From NCBI GenBank assembly GCA_030530485.1, contig JAUMUX010000005.1, positions 1-59,547 on the forward strand: DNA of 59,547 nt, read 5' to 3'. Source of the stretch: a bacterium (GTDB lineage: Bacteria > Patescibacteriota > Saccharimonadia > Saccharimonadales > Saccharimonadaceae). The notes under the pieces were generated by a model, which was given only the letters and a program-made list of their open reading frames with translations, ran no database searches and was not told where the DNA came from. Shown piece after piece: positions 39,833-47,201 of this stretch. Position 1 is the stretch's first letter, and each line of letters starts with the position of its first letter. The position numbers and the translations under genes were made by a program.

Positions 39833-41059
39833 CTATTCTTTATTTTTGCGATTGCGGCGACGAATAAACGCAGGAACGTCGTTTTCGTCGTCGTCCAATT
39901 CTGGCGTATTCCAGAGGCTCGTGCTTGGCAAATCGCTAGCAAAATCTGTGGCAGAATTTTCTTCTTCTTGAAGACTTAAATCAATTTTATCCGCAAGCTC
40001 TTGGTCTACTTCTTCAGAGTTTGAAGTTTTTTCGTCTTCCAAATTAAATGTTTGCGAAATTGCATTTTCGATTGAATTATTCGAAAGGTTGTCATCTTCA
40101 TATTCGCGGTCGAAGCCTGTAGCGACCACAGTGATAATCAATTCGTCTTCCAATTCAGGTTTGAGCGTTGCACCGAAAATAATGTTCGCATCTGGAGCAA
40201 CCGCGCCAGTAATCGCTTCGGCAGCTTCCTGAATTTCGCTCATGCTCATATCATAGCCACCCGCCACGTTGAAGAGCACACCTCGTGCGCCATCAATCGA
40301 AACTTCAATCATTGGGCTTTCGATAGCTTGTTCGGCAGCTTTAATTGCACGATTTTCGCCACTTGCGCGACCAATTCCCATCAAAGCCGAGCCCGCATTG
40401 CTCATAATCGATTTTACGTCGGCAAAGTCGAGGTTAATAAGACCGTGCTCAGTGATAAGTTCGGAAATTCCCTGCACACCTTGACGTAGCACGTCGTCAG
40501 CGATTTTGAAAGTTTCAAGCAGCGGCATATTGCGGTCGATAGTTTGGAGCAATCGGTCGTTAGGGATTGTAATTAGCGTATCCACAACACCCGCGAGTTT
40601 TTCAATCGCCCAATCGGCGTTTCGTTTGCGTTTCGCTCCTTCAAAGCTAAATGGTCGAGTTGCTACACCAATTGTCAAAATCCCCATCTTGCGGGCAATT
40701 TCTGCTACAACGTGCCCCGCGCCAGAACCAGTTCCACCACCTGCGCCAATCGTGATAAACGCCATATCGGCATCTTTAAGAGCCTCCTCGATTTCTTCAC
40801 GAGATTCATTCGCAGCACTTTCTCCCACAATCGGGTCTGCTCCGGCGCCAAGACCATTCGTTACCTCTTTACCCAAGTGAATTTTAGTGTCGGCTTTCGA
40901 ATTATACAGCGCCTGCGCATCGGTATTCATTGCGATAAATTCGATATTCGAAAGACCCACGTCCTTCATTCGATTCACCGCGCTTCCTCCCGCGCCACCG
41001 ATTCCTACTACCTTAATTTTTGCAAAAGTCTGAACTTCGTCTGGTTTAATCTCTGGCAT
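39833..41059 (-). CDS. ftsZ: Cell division protein FtsZ
   Basis: The tubulin-like GTPase that forms the division ring. The GTP-binding signature reads GAGGGTGSGAGHVVAE (about 103-118; the usual second Thr is Ser). The N-terminal VGIGGAGGSAVNRM and the T7 loop region LINLDFADVKSIMSNAG are intact. An acidic linker follows residue ~320, and a C-terminal peptide (DVPAFIRRRNRKNKE) resembles the conserved FtsA-binding tail. At 408 aa it is of normal length. AAGGAG precedes the ATG; a TATAAT (41084-41079) lies just after the ftsA stop. Confidence 0.97.
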   Translation of the reverse strand: MPEIKPDEVQTFAKIKVVGIGGAGGSAVNRMKDVGLSNIEFIAMNTDAQALYNSKADTKIHLGKEVTNGLGAGADPIVGESAANESREEIEEALKDADMAFITIGAGGGTGSGAGHVVAEIARKMGILTIGVATRPFSFEGAKRKRNADWAIEKLAGVVDTLITIPNDRLLQTIDRNMPLLETFKIADDVLRQGVQGISELITEHGLINLDFADVKSIMSNAGSALMGIGRASGENRAIKAAEQAIESPMIEVSIDGARGVLFNVAGGYDMSMSEIQEAAEAITGAVAPDANIIFGATLKPELEDELIITVVATGFDREYEDDNLSNNSIENAISQTFNLEDEKTSNSEEVDQELADKIDLSLQEEENSATDFASDLPSTSLWNTPELDDDENDVPAFIRRRNRKNKE

Positions 41060-41089
41060 AAATACTCCTTATTCCTCCATTATATCATT

Positions 41090-42295
41090 TTATTTATTTC
41101 GTTTAAAGATTTTTGCAAAAAACCCTTCGTGAAACCTATCGTGCCGTTTTTCTTGAGCTCCGTTCTTCATATCTTCAAGCATCAATCCCACAGCTACCGC
41201 AAATTCTGGATTTTTTATATCTTTCGAAATCGTGCTGCTGATTTCGATTTTACCAATCTGCGAAGCCAATTCGAGAGTTTTCTTCGAATATTGCGCCAAA
41301 TTTTTTAGATTAGCGCCGCCACCGACCAGCACAACACCGTTCGGCAATTGCTTTGCGCATCCCGCCTTTTTAAATTCTTTCTGAATTTCTTCGAAGATTT
41401 CCTCAAGCCGTGCGTCCACAACTTCGTCAATTTCTATTGTGCTGAAACTGTAGTGCTCGTGGCCATTTTTGACCATAATATCTTTCGAATCTTCTCGAAT
41501 ACCGGCAAACGCGTGCTTGATTTTGATTTCTTCGGCAATTTCTGGCGTAACTTTTAAGCAAATCGCTAAATCGTTCGTGATATTGTTGCCACCAATCGGA
41601 ATTACGCGCAAATATTGCAAATAGCCGTCTTCGAAAATCGCCACACCAGTGGTTGTAGCGCCAAAATCAACTACCGCCACGCCATTTTCTTTCTGCTTAT
41701 CGCTCAAAACGGCATTCGAAGCCGCCAAAACACTCGGCATAATCCGCGAAATTTCGATTTGTGTTTGTTCCGCCACCTGGCGAAGATTATTGATGTGCGG
41801 CACCAAGCCAGAAACCACATTCGCCCGAACTTCAAGCCGTGTTCCGTGCATACCAAAAGGGTCGGATATGCCATCTTGACCATCTAAAATGTAATCGTAA
41901 GGTATAAATTCCAAGATTTCTCGATTAGCAGGGATTTTCCCGATAGTTGAAACTTCTTCAAGTCGCTCAAGGTCGCCCTCTGAAACTTCTTGGTTCGAAG
42001 AAGTTAAAGCCACCATACCGTCGGTTTTGGTGCTCAAAATATGGCTACCATTCAGGCTAAAAGCCGCTTTATCAATCTGATAACCGCTGGTTCGCTCCGC
42101 CTCGCCAAGCGCCTCATCAATCGCCTCGGCTGGGCCGCTTAGGTGCGAAATCACACCTTTTTTCATACCTGTATTTTCTTTTACGCCAACCCCCACAATC
42201 GTTGGCTCATTTTCGGAATTCAAACTGGCTACCACAACACGAATCGTGGTTGTCCCAACATCAACCCCTGCTATATATCGAGAATTCTCATTCAT
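41090..42295 (-). CDS. ftsA: Cell division protein FtsA
   Basis: An actin-like ATPase that tethers FtsZ to the membrane. It shows the phosphate-1 motif VDVGTTTIRVVVA, the SHI motif region (SLNGSHILSTK), phosphate-2 (VVDFGATTTGVAIF) and the adenosine motif VLVGGGANL. The C-terminus (FFAKIFKRNK) could be the amphipathic membrane-targeting helix. The ATG lies 6 nt after TATAAT, so the mRNA is leaderless. It heads ftsA-ftsZ-nrdR-thioredoxin-like. Confidence 0.95.
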   Translation of the reverse strand: MNENSRYIAGVDVGTTTIRVVVASLNSENEPTIVGVGVKENTGMKKGVISHLSGPAEAIDEALGEAERTSGYQIDKAAFSLNGSHILSTKTDGMVALTSSNQEVSEGDLERLEEVSTIGKIPANREILEFIPYDYILDGQDGISDPFGMHGTRLEVRANVVSGLVPHINNLRQVAEQTQIEISRIMPSVLAASNAVLSDKQKENGVAVVDFGATTTGVAIFEDGYLQYLRVIPIGGNNITNDLAICLKVTPEIAEEIKIKHAFAGIREDSKDIMVKNGHEHYSFSTIEIDEVVDARLEEIFEEIQKEFKKAGCAKQLPNGVVLVGGGANLKNLAQYSKKTLELASQIGKIEISSTISKDIKNPEFAVAVGLMLEDMKNGAQEKRHDRFHEGFFAKIFKRNK

Positions 42296-42301
42296 AGTTA
42301 T

Positions 42302-42330
42302 ATTATAACGTTAATGCTATTTTTTCGCAA
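42302..42330 (-). promoter_or_regulatory. ftsA promoter, leaderless
   Basis: TTGCGA (42330-42325), 17 bp, TATAAT (42307-42302), 6 nt, ATG at 42295. Confidence 0.75.
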
Positions 42331-42346
42331 GAGAAAAACACTTATA

Positions 42347-42380
42347 AAATAAAATCGTTAGCGGTTAAACTAACGATTTT
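42347..42380 (-). terminator. tRNA-Thr/Tyr terminator
   Basis: AAAATCGTTAG pairs with CTAACGATTTT (42380-42370 with 42361-42351), then ATTTTAT. Confidence 0.8.
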
Positions 42381-42389
42381 GATAATTTC

Positions 42390-42475
42390 TGGTGCTGGGG
42401 GAAAGATTCGAACTTTCGAAGGCATCTGCCGGCAGATTTACAGTCTGCTGTGTTTGACCGCTTCACTACCCCAGC
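42390..42475 (-). tRNA. tRNA-Tyr (anticodon GTA)
   Basis: A class II tRNA with acceptor GCTGGGG/CCCCAGC, anticodon stem GCAGA/TCTGC with loop CTGTAAA, a long variable arm, and T arm GAAAG/CTTTC. The CCA end is encoded. Confidence 0.96.
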
Positions 42476-42491
42476 ATACAAAAAATGTATC

Positions 42492-42568
42492 TGGAGCCAC
42501 CTTTCGGATTCGAACCGAAGGCCTGCTGTTTACAAAACAGCTGCTCTAACCAGCTGAGCTAAGGTGGC
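42492..42568 (-). tRNA. tRNA-Thr (anticodon TGT)
   Basis: Acceptor GCCACCT/AGGTGGC, anticodon stem GCTGT/ACAGC with loop TTTGTAA, T loop TTCGAAT. CCA is encoded. It lies 16 nt upstream of tRNA-Tyr on the same transcript. Confidence 0.96.
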
Positions 42569-42587
42569 AAAAACCAAATACTTTTTA

Positions 42588-42616
42588 AGTATACACGAAG
42601 AAAAATCAAAACGCAA
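42588..42616 (-). promoter_or_regulatory. tRNA-Thr/Tyr promoter
   Basis: TTGCGT (42616-42611), 17 bp, TATACT (42593-42588). Its upstream part GCTTGCGTTTT is shared with the tRNA-Phe promoter. Confidence 0.75.
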
Positions 42617-42635
42617 GCCCTTTTTTAAAATCTAT

Positions 42636-42661
42636 CAAAAATCGACCCTTGCGAGTCGATT
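42636..42661 (-). terminator. tRNA-Phe terminator
   Basis: AATCGACTC/GGGTCGATT stem (42661-42653 with 42648-42640), followed by TTTG. Confidence 0.7.
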
Positions 42662-42680
42662 CAGATTTTTGATAATTTCG

Positions 42681-42756
42681 TGGTGGCTCCTCCCAGACTT
42701 GAACTGGGGACACAAGGCTCTTCAGGCCTCTGCTCTACCAACTGAGCTAAAGAGCC
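42681..42756 (-). tRNA. tRNA-Phe (anticodon GAA)
   Basis: Acceptor GGCTCTT/AGGAGCC, anticodon stem GAGGC/GCCTT with loop CTGAAGA, T loop TTCAAGT. CCA is encoded. Confidence 0.95.
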
Positions 42757-42767
42757 ACGCTTATATC

Positions 42768-42796
42768 ATTATATATGAATCGATTCAAAAACGCAA
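42768..42796 (-). promoter_or_regulatory. tRNA-Phe promoter
   Basis: TTGCGT (42796-42791), 17 bp, TATAAT (42773-42768). The -35 begins 3 bases after the stop of the CDF transporter gene. Confidence 0.8.
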
Positions 42797-42798
42797 GC

Positions 42799-43647
42799 CT
42801 ATTTTTCGATTAGCTCGATTGTCGAATCTATCACGCTGAAATTTGCCAAAATTCGTGAAATTGAAGTTCGAATTCTATTTTTCGAAAAGCCCTTCGCGAT
42901 AAAAATTCGTGCTGTAAAAATATTTTGTTCACCGTCGAGGCTCCAATAATGCGCTTTTTCGATTTTTTGCACACCTTCGATTTTCGAAATTTGCTTTTCG
43001 ATTTTCGAAAATTCCGCTTCGCTCGGCGTCGCCACCATTATCAGTTTAAAAATCTGCCGTAAATTACCAAAAACGCTCCAGCAAACAATCAAAAGCACCA
43101 CCAAAGACATCACGCGGTCGAGCCAATGATAACCCGTCCACCACATCAAAATTGAGGTCAAAAAAGTGAGCACCCAGCCTAAAACGTCTTCCAGAAGATG
43201 CACAAAAACCGAACGCTCCAGCACGCCTTTTGCGCCATAAACTCGCCAAGCGGCAATTAAATTCACCACGATTCCGCCGATTGAAAGAAGCAAAATTCCG
43301 CGCGCATTTACGTATCCGTGCTCGTGCGTAGCGAAAAATTCATAAATTAGCGCGTTCGCAATTTGCCATGAACCGACTAAAATCACCGCCGAATTTAAAA
43401 TCGCGCCAAAAATCACAATTCGGCGAAACCCGTATGAATATTTCGCGGTCGTCTTGCGGTGCGAAATTTTATTTATTACCAGCGAACCAGCCAGCGTGAT
43501 GGCATCGCCCAAATCGTGGATTGCGTCGGCGATAATCATTTTTGAATTAAACAAATTTCCGAAAAAAAGCTCAACCGCAAAAAATGCCAGATTCAGCACC
43601 ACCGCCAAGGTTAAATTTTGATTCGTTTTTCGATGAGAATGCGCCAT
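42799..43647 (-). CDS. Cation diffusion facilitator (CDF) metal transporter
   Basis: It exports divalent metal ions (Zn, Mn, Fe or Co) in exchange for protons. Six hydrophobic segments are visible. The second-helix metal site reads DAIHDLGDA (HDxxD in place of the zinc-type HDxxD/DDxxD set), with a partner in HLLEDVLGW in helix 5. A cytoplasmic C-terminal domain (about 205-282) ends the protein. The N-terminus is His-rich only at MAHSHRK. Substrate cannot be fixed from sequence; 282 aa is normal. Confidence 0.88.
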   Translation of the reverse strand: MAHSHRKTNQNLTLAVVLNLAFFAVELFFGNLFNSKMIIADAIHDLGDAITLAGSLVINKISHRKTTAKYSYGFRRIVIFGAILNSAVILVGSWQIANALIYEFFATHEHGYVNARGILLLSIGGIVVNLIAAWRVYGAKGVLERSVFVHLLEDVLGWVLTFLTSILMWWTGYHWLDRVMSLVVLLIVCWSVFGNLRQIFKLIMVATPSEAEFSKIEKQISKIEGVQKIEKAHYWSLDGEQNIFTARIFIAKGFSKNRIRTSISRILANFSVIDSTIELIEK

Positions 43648-43695
43648 TTTAATCCCAATTCAGTTTTCGAAAATCTTTTTTCGAATTTCGAAAAA

Positions 43696-44466
43696 TTATT
43701 CGAGCGTTAGAATTTCCACTCCGTCTTTCGTAACCAAAACTGTGTGTTCAAAATGCGCCGAAAGCGAACCGTCGCGCATTAAAACATCCCATTCGCTGTC
43801 GGTGCCGTTGAAAATCACGTCGCCTTTGCCAAGCGAAGTCATCGGCTCGATACAAAATGTGTCGCCCTCTTGAAAAGCCACGCCTTTGCCAGCTTTGCCA
43901 AAATTCGGAACCTCGGGCGCCATATGCATCTTCAAGCCCACGCCGTGCCCAACTAATTCGCGAACATTGCCAAGCTTCGATTTTTTCAGCGATTTTTCTA
44001 CCGCTGCACCAATATCGCCAGTTTTCACGCCAGGCTTCACCACCGCAATTCCCGCTGCCAGCGCTTTTTGCGTATCATTCAAAAGATGTTTCACTGCGCC
44101 TTTTGGCTCCTCGCCAATTACAGTAGTCACGGCAGAATCGGTCATCATTCCCTTGTATTCAATCACCATATCGAATTTCACCACATCGCCTTTTTCGAAA
44201 GGAATATCGTTTGGCGCGCCGTGAACCACACAATCATTCACCGAAATACAAACTACACCAGGAAAATTCACCTCTGGCGTTAGATATGCTGATTTAGCGC
44301 CGTATTCTTGAATTTTCTTGCGCGCGAAAGCATCGACTTCCAAGCCAGTCATTCCAACTTGGGCAAATTCGGTAAGTTCGCGTAAAATTCGCGCCAAAAT
44401 CTTTCCACCCTCGCGCATTGCTTGAATTTGCGCCTCAGTTTTATTGCCCGTAATTAAAGCGCACAT
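43696..44466 (-). CDS. map: Methionine aminopeptidase, type I
   Basis: It removes the initiator Met after deformylation by Def (also in this window). The metal ligands are visible: Asp in FDMVIEYKG, Asp in MMTDSAVTT, His in ELVGHGVG, Glu in FCIEPMTS and Glu in FEHTVLV. At 256 aa it is the short type Ia form. Its start overlaps the last codons of adk by 13 bases, indicating coupling. Confidence 0.95.
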   Translation of the reverse strand: MCALITGNKTEAQIQAMREGGKILARILRELTEFAQVGMTGLEVDAFARKKIQEYGAKSAYLTPEVNFPGVVCISVNDCVVHGAPNDIPFEKGDVVKFDMVIEYKGMMTDSAVTTVIGEEPKGAVKHLLNDTQKALAAGIAVVKPGVKTGDIGAAVEKSLKKSKLGNVRELVGHGVGLKMHMAPEVPNFGKAGKGVAFQEGDTFCIEPMTSLGKGDVIFNGTDSEWDVLMRDGSLSAHFEHTVLVTKDGVEILTLE

Positions 44467-44999
44467 GCTTCAATCTCCTCCATAATGCGGTCGTGAACTT
44501 GCCCAACCGTGCCAGTTCCATCAATGTGAGCAATGCGCACGCCATTTTCGTTAAAATAATTCAAAACAGGATACATTTCTTGGCGATAAATCCGAAGGCG
44601 CTCGTCGATGACCTCTGGCGTATCGTCAAGCCGACCGCGAATTTCAAGCCGTCGCATCAATTCGCTACGTGGCACCTCAAGCACAATCACAAGGTCAATC
44701 GCCCGACCATGCAAAGATTCATTCTCAACCAGCCATTTCGCCTGAGCAAGCTGACGTGGGTATCCATCTAAAATCACCTTCTTCACTTTATCACCCGCGC
44801 GAGCCAAGGCTTCACTCATCACACGATTTACAATTTCAGGATCAACCAATTTCCCCGTGCTCATCTGTGCAAGAAGCTCAGGGTCTTTGCTGTCGCGCAA
44901 AAGCTGCCCCGCACCAAGCCAACGCCAATCATTTCGCGCCGCTAATAGATTTCCTTGAACACTTTTACCAGCCCCCGCTGGACCAAAAAATACAATCAT
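44454..44999 (-). CDS. adk: Adenylate kinase
   Basis: It interconverts AMP, ADP and ATP. The P-loop reads GPAGAGKSVQ (usual GxPGAGKGTQ), LDGYPRQ replaces LDGFPR, and RGRLDDTPEVIDERL contains the conserved Arg/Asp pair. At 181 aa the LID is short and has no zinc cysteines. The adk-map order is the one seen in many ribosomal operons, although secY and infA are not here. A related nucleoside monophosphate kinase is possible. Confidence 0.88.
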   Translation of the reverse strand: MIVFFGPAGAGKSVQGNLLAARNDWRWLGAGQLLRDSKDPELLAQMSTGKLVDPEIVNRVMSEALARAGDKVKKVILDGYPRQLAQAKWLVENESLHGRAIDLVIVLEVPRSELMRRLEIRGRLDDTPEVIDERLRIYRQEMYPVLNYFNENGVRIAHIDGTGTVGQVHDRIMEEIEACAL

Positions 45000-45062
45000 T
45001 AAGTTCCTTTTGTTTTTAAGTTATATCCTTTTTATATTATAGCATAAAGCAATCAAGAATGC

Positions 45063-45090
45063 TTGACTTTTATTATTTTCTGTATATAAT
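45063..45090 (+). promoter_or_regulatory. Promoter ahead of the pseudogene
   Basis: TTGACT (45063-45068), 16 bp, TATAAT (45085-45090). Confidence 0.6.
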
Positions 45091-45129
45091 CGTTTCGATT
45101 AACTATACATCAAACTGCGGAACTTATGA

Positions 45130-45343
45130 GTGTTTTTCAAAAAATTCATAGCCGAAATTATAGATAATCCAAGTATCGAATTGGTAGATTTTTCAAAAAA
45201 TTTATCAATACTGTTCGCTCAAGATTTTCAGAACAAAAGAAATAGGATTTGATATACAAGAGTATTCGGATTATTTCATAAAAATACCTTTAGAGGAAAG
45301 AAAAAAGCTTGCAGATAAACTTATATCTGACTGGGGAATTTAA
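45130..45343 (+). pseudogene. Frameshifted remnant of an unknown small gene
   Basis: Reading from GTG 45130 gives a protein-like sequence (FFKKFIAEIIDNPSIELVDF) that stops at 45250. The +1 frame continues sensibly as KEIGFDIQEYSDYFIKIP and ends at TAA 45343. The two parts together would give about 70 aa, so a single-base change seems to have broken a small gene. A good promoter and a terminator flank it. The family is not recognised; the size and acid-rich character would fit an immunity or antitoxin protein. Confidence 0.55.
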
Positions 45344-45344
45344 T

Positions 45345-45378
45345 AAACGACCGTCTAAAATAAACGGTCGTTTTCTTT
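45345..45378. terminator. Bidirectional terminator (pseudogene / yqeY)
   Basis: AAACGACCGT (45345-45354) pairs with ACGGTCGTTT (45364-45373), T-rich flanks. Confidence 0.8.
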
Positions 45379-45815
45379 TAATTTAATTCTTCTTTTACGA
45401 TTTTCGAAAGTAGTGCGCCATCGGCAGAATTACCGAATTTTACTTTCGAAATGCCCATAATTGCGCCCATTTGCTTGATTGACTTTTCTTCTAATTTTGC
45501 AATTTCAGCACGCACAAATTCGCGAATTTCTTCTTCGCTCGCCATTTCTGGCAAATATTTCGAAAGAATTTCCGCTTCTTTAAGCTCATTTTCGGCGCGA
45601 TCTTCATCTAAAAGTACGGCGGCTTCTTTGCGCTTTTTTACTTCTCGTGCTACCACGGCTTCAATTTCTGAATCGTTCAAGCCTTCTTCACGCTTATTTT
45701 TGGCAACTTCCTCGTTCAAAATTGCAGCTTTCAAACCTTTAATCGTATTTGAAGCAAAGCTATCTCGCGCCAACATTGCGGTTTTTAAATCTGCGTTAAT
45801 CTGTTCTTTTAGCAT
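45378..45815 (-). CDS. yqeY: YqeY/GatB-domain protein
   Basis: A 145-aa helical protein of the YqeY family, related to the tail domain of GatB. Typical pieces are LKTAMLARDSFASNTIKGLKAAI, LLDEDRAENELKEAEIL and MGAIMGISKVKFGNSADG. The family may act in tRNA-dependent amidation or tRNA binding; the role is not established. I chose ATG 45815 because AAAGGAA precedes it. It follows rpsU, the common bacterial arrangement. Confidence 0.88.
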   Translation of the reverse strand: MLKEQINADLKTAMLARDSFASNTIKGLKAAILNEEVAKNKREEGLNDSEIEAVVAREVKKRKEAAVLLDEDRAENELKEAEILSKYLPEMASEEEIREFVRAEIAKLEEKSIKQMGAIMGISKVKFGNSADGALLSKIVKEELN

Positions 45816-45867
45816 TTTATTCCTTTCTTTAAAAACAAAATCCAGCCCTTCGACTGGAGTTTGCATT

Positions 45868-46086
45868 TTAGCGAATACCTAATCGCATTTTCATCGTTTT
45901 TTCAGCTTTGCGCTGATTTCGGATAATCGCTTTTTTGCGTCGTTCAGACTTGCTGATTGGCTTGCTAAATCGCATTCCAGCCTTGGCTTCACTCAAAACT
46001 CCGCTTTGTAGAACTTTGCGATTAAAACGACGAATAATGTTTTCGTTCGCTTCTTTCTGGTCTTTACGTGTTACACTAATACTCAT
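45868..46086 (-). CDS. rpsU: Ribosomal protein bS21
   Basis: A small basic 30S protein (72 aa) near the anti-Shine-Dalgarno end of 16S rRNA. NENIIRRFNRKVLQSGVL and the Arg/Lys-rich SKSERRKKAIIRNQRK stretch are typical. A promoter-like TTGCTT, 17 bp, TAAAAT lies about 10 nt before the ATG. yqeY follows 52 bases downstream. Confidence 0.93.
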   Translation of the reverse strand: MSISVTRKDQKEANENIIRRFNRKVLQSGVLSEAKAGMRFSKPISKSERRKKAIIRNQRKAEKTMKMRLGIR

Positions 46087-46131
46087 ACTGTTTTATATTT
46101 TATCAAAGTCTTTCAAAAAAAGCAAGCGAAA

Positions 46132-47166
46132 TTATTTTAGCTCTGACTGCTCTCGGTAAAAATCAATCCACACCGTTAATAATCTATCTTCAGAATAATA
46201 ATCTGAAATTTCTTTTGATTTTTCTTTAAATTCTCTGAGTTTTTCTGGTTTTTTAGAAATGTCTTTAACAACTTTGTTCATTTCTTCAAAATCTTTTCCG
46301 CAAAGATATTTTCCATTCAGAATGCTTTTATATAAATCCAAGTCTCGCAGCATTATCGGCGCCCCACAGCTTGCCGCTTCTAAGATTGACATCGGGAAAA
46401 GCTCAGCATAACTTGGCAAAAGAAATAAATCACAACTCGCATAAAACTTTCTAATCTCTTCGCGCGGAATAATTCCAAGAAATTTTAAGTTTTTTGGTGG
46501 GTTTTCAACCATTTTTTTGTAGCGTTCATAACCACTAGTGATTTTACCGAAAGAAAAACCGCCAGCCCAAACAAATCTAACTTTAGGATTATTTTTTGCT
46601 AACTTCACAAAATCGTCAATTCCTTTTCGCTGTTGAACTTGACCAACGCCAAAAATCACAATATCATCTTTTTTCCAACCTTGCAATTTTCGAAAATTCT
46701 CACGGTCTTTTTTATCCAAAGGCGACCATTTATCTTTTGCAACAAAATTAGGGATATAGGTAATCTTCTCGCGGTCGATGCCAATTTTAACCAATTCTTC
46801 CTTAAAGTCCGGGTTTACAACCACCAAGTGGTCCATTTTATCATAAAATTTAACCAAATATTTCTTAACTATCTTTTCAGCAATTGATGGCATATCTAAA
46901 CTTCCGTCAAGCGTATCTGGAATTAGGTGCACATAACCAATTCGACGGCCAGTGTATCCTTTAAATTGTGCAGCCATATAAAAATGCGGGTCAATTGTAT
47001 GAAAATGGGTTATGTCTGGATTTTTTGCGCGAAGTGTTTTGGTAATTTTTAACTCATTTTTTGCGCGATTTTCAAGAAGATTCATAAGCTCAAGGTAAGC
47101 GCCGCCAACACCTTGACCGGCAACCTTGTCTGCAGAACTCATCATATTCACATGGATTTTACTCAT
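46132..47166 (-). CDS. Glycosyltransferase, GT4 family
   Basis: A retaining glycosyltransferase with two Rossmann-like domains (GT-B). The C-terminal nucleotide-sugar site is visible as GVGQVQQRKGIDDF, VWAGGFSFGK, and the ExxxE-type segment SYAELFPMSILEAASCGAP (about residues 260-278). It probably adds a sugar to a surface glycan or lipid; the acceptor is unknown. The ATG at 47166 follows TATAAT by 6 nt, so the message is leaderless. The promoter lies in the 3' end of recJ. Confidence 0.88.
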   Translation of the reverse strand: MSKIHVNMMSSADKVAGQGVGGAYLELMNLLENRAKNELKITKTLRAKNPDITHFHTIDPHFYMAAQFKGYTGRRIGYVHLIPDTLDGSLDMPSIAEKIVKKYLVKFYDKMDHLVVVNPDFKEELVKIGIDREKITYIPNFVAKDKWSPLDKKDRENFRKLQGWKKDDIVIFGVGQVQQRKGIDDFVKLAKNNPKVRFVWAGGFSFGKITSGYERYKKMVENPPKNLKFLGIIPREEIRKFYASCDLFLLPSYAELFPMSILEAASCGAPIMLRDLDLYKSILNGKYLCGKDFEEMNKVVKDISKKPEKLREFKEKSKEISDYYSEDRLLTVWIDFYREQSELK

Positions 47167-47172
47167 AAGCCA

Positions 47173-47201
47173 ATTATACACTTCTCCTTTCCAAATGTAA
47201 A
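47173..47201 (-). promoter_or_regulatory. Glycosyltransferase promoter, leaderless, inside recJ
   Basis: TTTACA (47201-47196), 17 bp, TATAAT (47178-47173), 6 nt, ATG at 47166. Confidence 0.75.
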
